This document shows positions 3,809 to 5,881 of a stretch of DNA of 5,881 bases, in pieces (within the stretch, counting starts at the first letter, position 1; each line of letters begins with the position of its first letter). The DNA is from Planctomycetota bacterium (GTDB lineage Bacteria > Planctomycetota > Planctomycetia > Pirellulales > Pirellulaceae): NCBI GenBank assembly GCA_019347795.1, contig JAHWKS010000403.1, positions 1-5,881 on the forward strand, given 5' to 3'. A model generated the notes under the pieces. The model did not search any database. It was given only the letters and a program-made list of their open reading frames with translations, and was not told where the DNA came from. The translations under genes were made by a program, and so were the position numbers.

Positions 3809-5881
3809 ATGCCTCGCCAGCCGGAGCGTGATCTCGAGCCTCTCGGTCCGGCGCACCAGCCGCTGGTGACGCTGGCGGTCGCCTTTGGATTGGGCATCGT
3901 CGTCGATCGATATGCGCCTGTGCGGGCCGAGATTTGGTGGCTTACCGCCGCTGCGACGCTGGTTGTTTGGTGCGGCGTGTGGCGGCTGCGCTGGATTCGT
4001 ACAGCGGCGGTTCTCCTGCTCCTGGCGACCGCGGGACTGGGCGCCGCGCGGCATCATCTGCACTGGAGCGTCTTTCCGATCGACGACTTGGGACGCGCTG
4101 CCGACGAGACATCGCGGCCGATCGTCCTGGAGGCGGTCGCGCTCGAGAACCCTCGCCGTCGGCCGGCGCCGTCCGCCACGCCGCTGGCTGTCTTTCAGCG
4201 CGGCGATCAATCGGAGTTGGACGTGCAGGTCGTGGCGGTGCGCGACGGGCTGGCCTGGCGGCCGATGTCGGGCAAGGCGGAGCTGGCGGTCGAAGGGCAT
4301 CTGCTCGGCGTCCGCGCCGGCGACCGGCTGCGCATCGACGCGATGTATCAGCGACCGCAGCCGCCGCTCAATCCAGGGGAGTTCGACTTCGCCGCCCGCG
4401 ATCGGGCAGATCGCAAACTCTGCCGCCTGTGGGCCGATCATCCCGACGCGGTGACGCTGCGACAACAAGGATCGTCGCTTCGCCCACGAAGACTGCTCGG
4501 CTCGATCCGCGACCGCGGCGAAGTGTCGCTCTGGCGATACGTGGCGCCGGAGCGAGCCGGGCTGGCGGCGGCGCTCGTGCTCGGCTCGCGGGAGCAGCTT
4601 GACCGCGAGCGATTGGAGCCGTTCTTTCTGACCGGCATGATGCACGTGCTGGCGATTTCGGGAATGCACCTTGGCATCCTGATCGGCGGCGTTTGGCTGC
4701 TCCTGCGGACCGGCCTTATGCAACGCCGGACGGCGATCTGGAGCGCCATGCTGCTGGCGGTTTTTTACGCCTTCCTCACCGGCGGCCAGCCACCCGTCGT
4801 GCGGGCGGCGATCCTGGTTGTCGTGCTGTGCATCGGACGACTGGCGGGCAAGCCTGCCTTCGCGTTCAACACCCTGGCGGCGGCGGCGCTGGTGGTGCTG
4901 GCGGCGAATCCGGCGGAGTTGTTCAACACGGGTGCGCAGCTCTCCTTCCTTGCGTTCGGAGTGCTGGTCTGGATCGGCCCGCGGGTGGCGGCATGGCGGC
5001 GACTGCCGGAGGATCCGCTCGACCGCCTCATCGCTCAAACGCGGCCGTGGCCGCGACGGGCAGCGCGGGCGTTAGCCACTCGAGTTGCGCAAGTGGTCGC
5101 TACCAGCCTCGCCGTCTGGCTGGCGGTGCTGCCGCTGGCGATGTATCGCTTCCATGTCGTGCCGCCCGCGGCGATTCTGCTGAACCTGGTGCTGTGGATT
5201 CCGGTCACGGCGGCGCTGTTCTCGGGATTTGGCGTCGTCCTACTCGGCGAGCTGTTCCCGCCGCTGGCGACGCTGTGCGGCGCCGTGTGCGACGGCAGCC
5301 TGGCGATGCTCGAAAATGTAATCTTGCACACGCAGCAGATGATTGATCTTCACTTCTGGACGCCGGGACCAGCGCTGTGGTGGGTGATTGGGACCTACAT
5401 TGCATTGGCGGCTTGCGCGGCGTTTCCGCAATGGCGGCCGTCGCGAAGATGGCTTGCGGCGGCGGCGACGGTTTGGCTGGCGCTGGGCCTGGCGCCGCCC
5501 GACAGCGGCTTTCGCCGGCCGGCGTCCTTCGCCGGCGAGTCGCGGCTCCTTCACGCCGCCGCGGCGACGATCCTCCCGACGACCAAGGCGCCAGAGCAGG
5601 TCAACTGCACCTTCATCGCGGTGGGCCACGGCGTGAGCGTGCTGCTGGAGTTTCCCGACGGCCGGACTTTGCTCTACGACGCGGGCAGCCTCGGTCCTCC
5701 CACCAGCGGCGGACGGGCCATCGCGGCGGTGTTGTGGTCGCGCGGGTTGCGGCATCTCGACGCGGTGGTGCTCTCGCACGCCGACGCCGATCACTACAAC
5801 GCCCTGCCGGAGTTGCTCGAGCGGTTCTCGGTCGGCGTCGTCTACGTCTCGCCGCTGATGTTCGATCACCAGACGCCGGGC
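3809..5881 (+). CDS. comEC: ComEC/Rec2 family DNA-uptake channel, 3' end beyond the window
   Basis: The frame is open from ATG 3809 to the last base: 691 residues, no stop. ComEC is the inner-membrane channel that brings single-stranded DNA into the cytoplasm during transformation. N-terminal hydrophobic segments lie at about 19-32, 42-58 and 65-80. An OB-fold-like soluble part (DUF4131 region) follows at about 90-235, containing the typical NPGEFDF (188-194). The Competence domain at about 245-550 has ALVLGSREQLD (255-265) and the hallmark HVLAISGMHLG (279-289), with many further membrane segments (e.g. FNTLAAAALVVLAANPAELF, GAQLSFLAFGVLVWIG, WWVIGTYIALAACAAF). A metallo-beta-lactamase domain begins at about 598 with VGHGVSVLLEFPDGRTLLYD, then LSHADADH (655-662; H657, D659, D661, H662), the metal-binding signature. 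Familiar ComEC has VGQGD where this has VGHGV, a form I associate with planctomycetes. The missing tail should be the rest of the beta-lactamase domain, about 100-200 residues. Family call is very firm; whether the cell is transformable is not shown. Confidence 0.95.
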   Translation, partial: MPRQPERDLEPLGPAHQPLVTLAVAFGLGIVVDRYAPVRAEIWWLTAAATLVVWCGVWRLRWIRTAAVLLLLATAGLGAARHHLHWSVFPIDDLGRAADETSRPIVLEAVALENPRRRPAPSATPLAVFQRGDQSELDVQVVAVRDGLAWRPMSGKAELAVEGHLLGVRAGDRLRIDAMYQRPQPPLNPGEFDFAARDRADRKLCRLWADHPDAVTLRQQGSSLRPRRLLGSIRDRGEVSLWRYVAPERAGLAAALVLGSREQLDRERLEPFFLTGMMHVLAISGMHLGILIGGVWLLLRTGLMQRRTAIWSAMLLAVFYAFLTGGQPPVVRAAILVVVLCIGRLAGKPAFAFNTLAAAALVVLAANPAELFNTGAQLSFLAFGVLVWIGPRVAAWRRLPEDPLDRLIAQTRPWPRRAARALATRVAQVVATSLAVWLAVLPLAMYRFHVVPPAAILLNLVLWIPVTAALFSGFGVVLLGELFPPLATLCGAVCDGSLAMLENVILHTQQMIDLHFWTPGPALWWVIGTYIALAACAAFPQWRPSRRWLAAAATVWLALGLAPPDSGFRRPASFAGESRLLHAAAATILPTTKAPEQVNCTFIAVGHGVSVLLEFPDGRTLLYDAGSLGPPTSGGRAIAAVLWSRGLRHLDAVVLSHADADHYNALPELLERFSVGVVYVSPLMFDHQTPG

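Noticed and set aside
3794..5038. Long open frame on the minus strand (414 codons) opposite comEC
   Set aside because: ComEC signature motifs lie on the other strand throughout. The antisense product is a Q/R/H-rich composition artefact.

Overview
The window looks like a chromosomal segment of a planctomycete, probably of the Pirellulales kind. The evidence is high-GC DNA with strong G/C bias at third codon positions, an ECF-type sigma factor of the characteristic planctomycete form (TTHWSMV near the N-terminus, YWYPLYAYVRRRGY in region 2), a DUF3467 protein with two modules, and a ComEC protein carrying the VGHG variant of the metallo-beta-lactamase domain. This is family recognition by eye. 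No database search was run.

Left part (1-493, minus strand): the 5' end of a membrane protein running off the left edge, and upstream of it (51 nt gap) a complete 87-residue GGPLDG-type small protein with a strong Shine-Dalgarno. These two could be one minus-strand transcription unit. A 206-bp divergent intergenic region follows (494-699), holding a hairpin with a T-rich flank.

Centre (700-2645, plus strand): an M20D-type metal-dependent amidohydrolase is followed after 20 nt by a DUF3467 protein, very likely co-transcribed. The DUF3467 protein holds two copies of the domain, alignable over 59 columns without a gap.

Between 2646 and 2939 lies a 294-bp stretch without a convincing intact gene. 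It contains a hairpin just after the DUF3467 stop, minus-strand fragments that resemble a decayed PIN-domain toxin/antitoxin-type locus, a 20-bp near-perfect palindrome, and a weak promoter-like sequence.

Right part (2940-5881, plus strand): an ECF-like sigma factor with no kinase or anti-sigma gene immediately next to it, then after 101 nt the first 691 codons of comEC, the DNA-uptake channel, still open at the right edge. The long comEC frame is easy to miss because its stop lies outside the window.

No rRNA, tRNA, CRISPR array, insertion sequence or prophage gene was seen. Most of the window is ordinary core-type gene content. The points most worth a second look are the duplicated DUF3467 domain, the possible toxin/antitoxin remnant with its adjoining palindrome, and the unassigned small GGPLDG protein.
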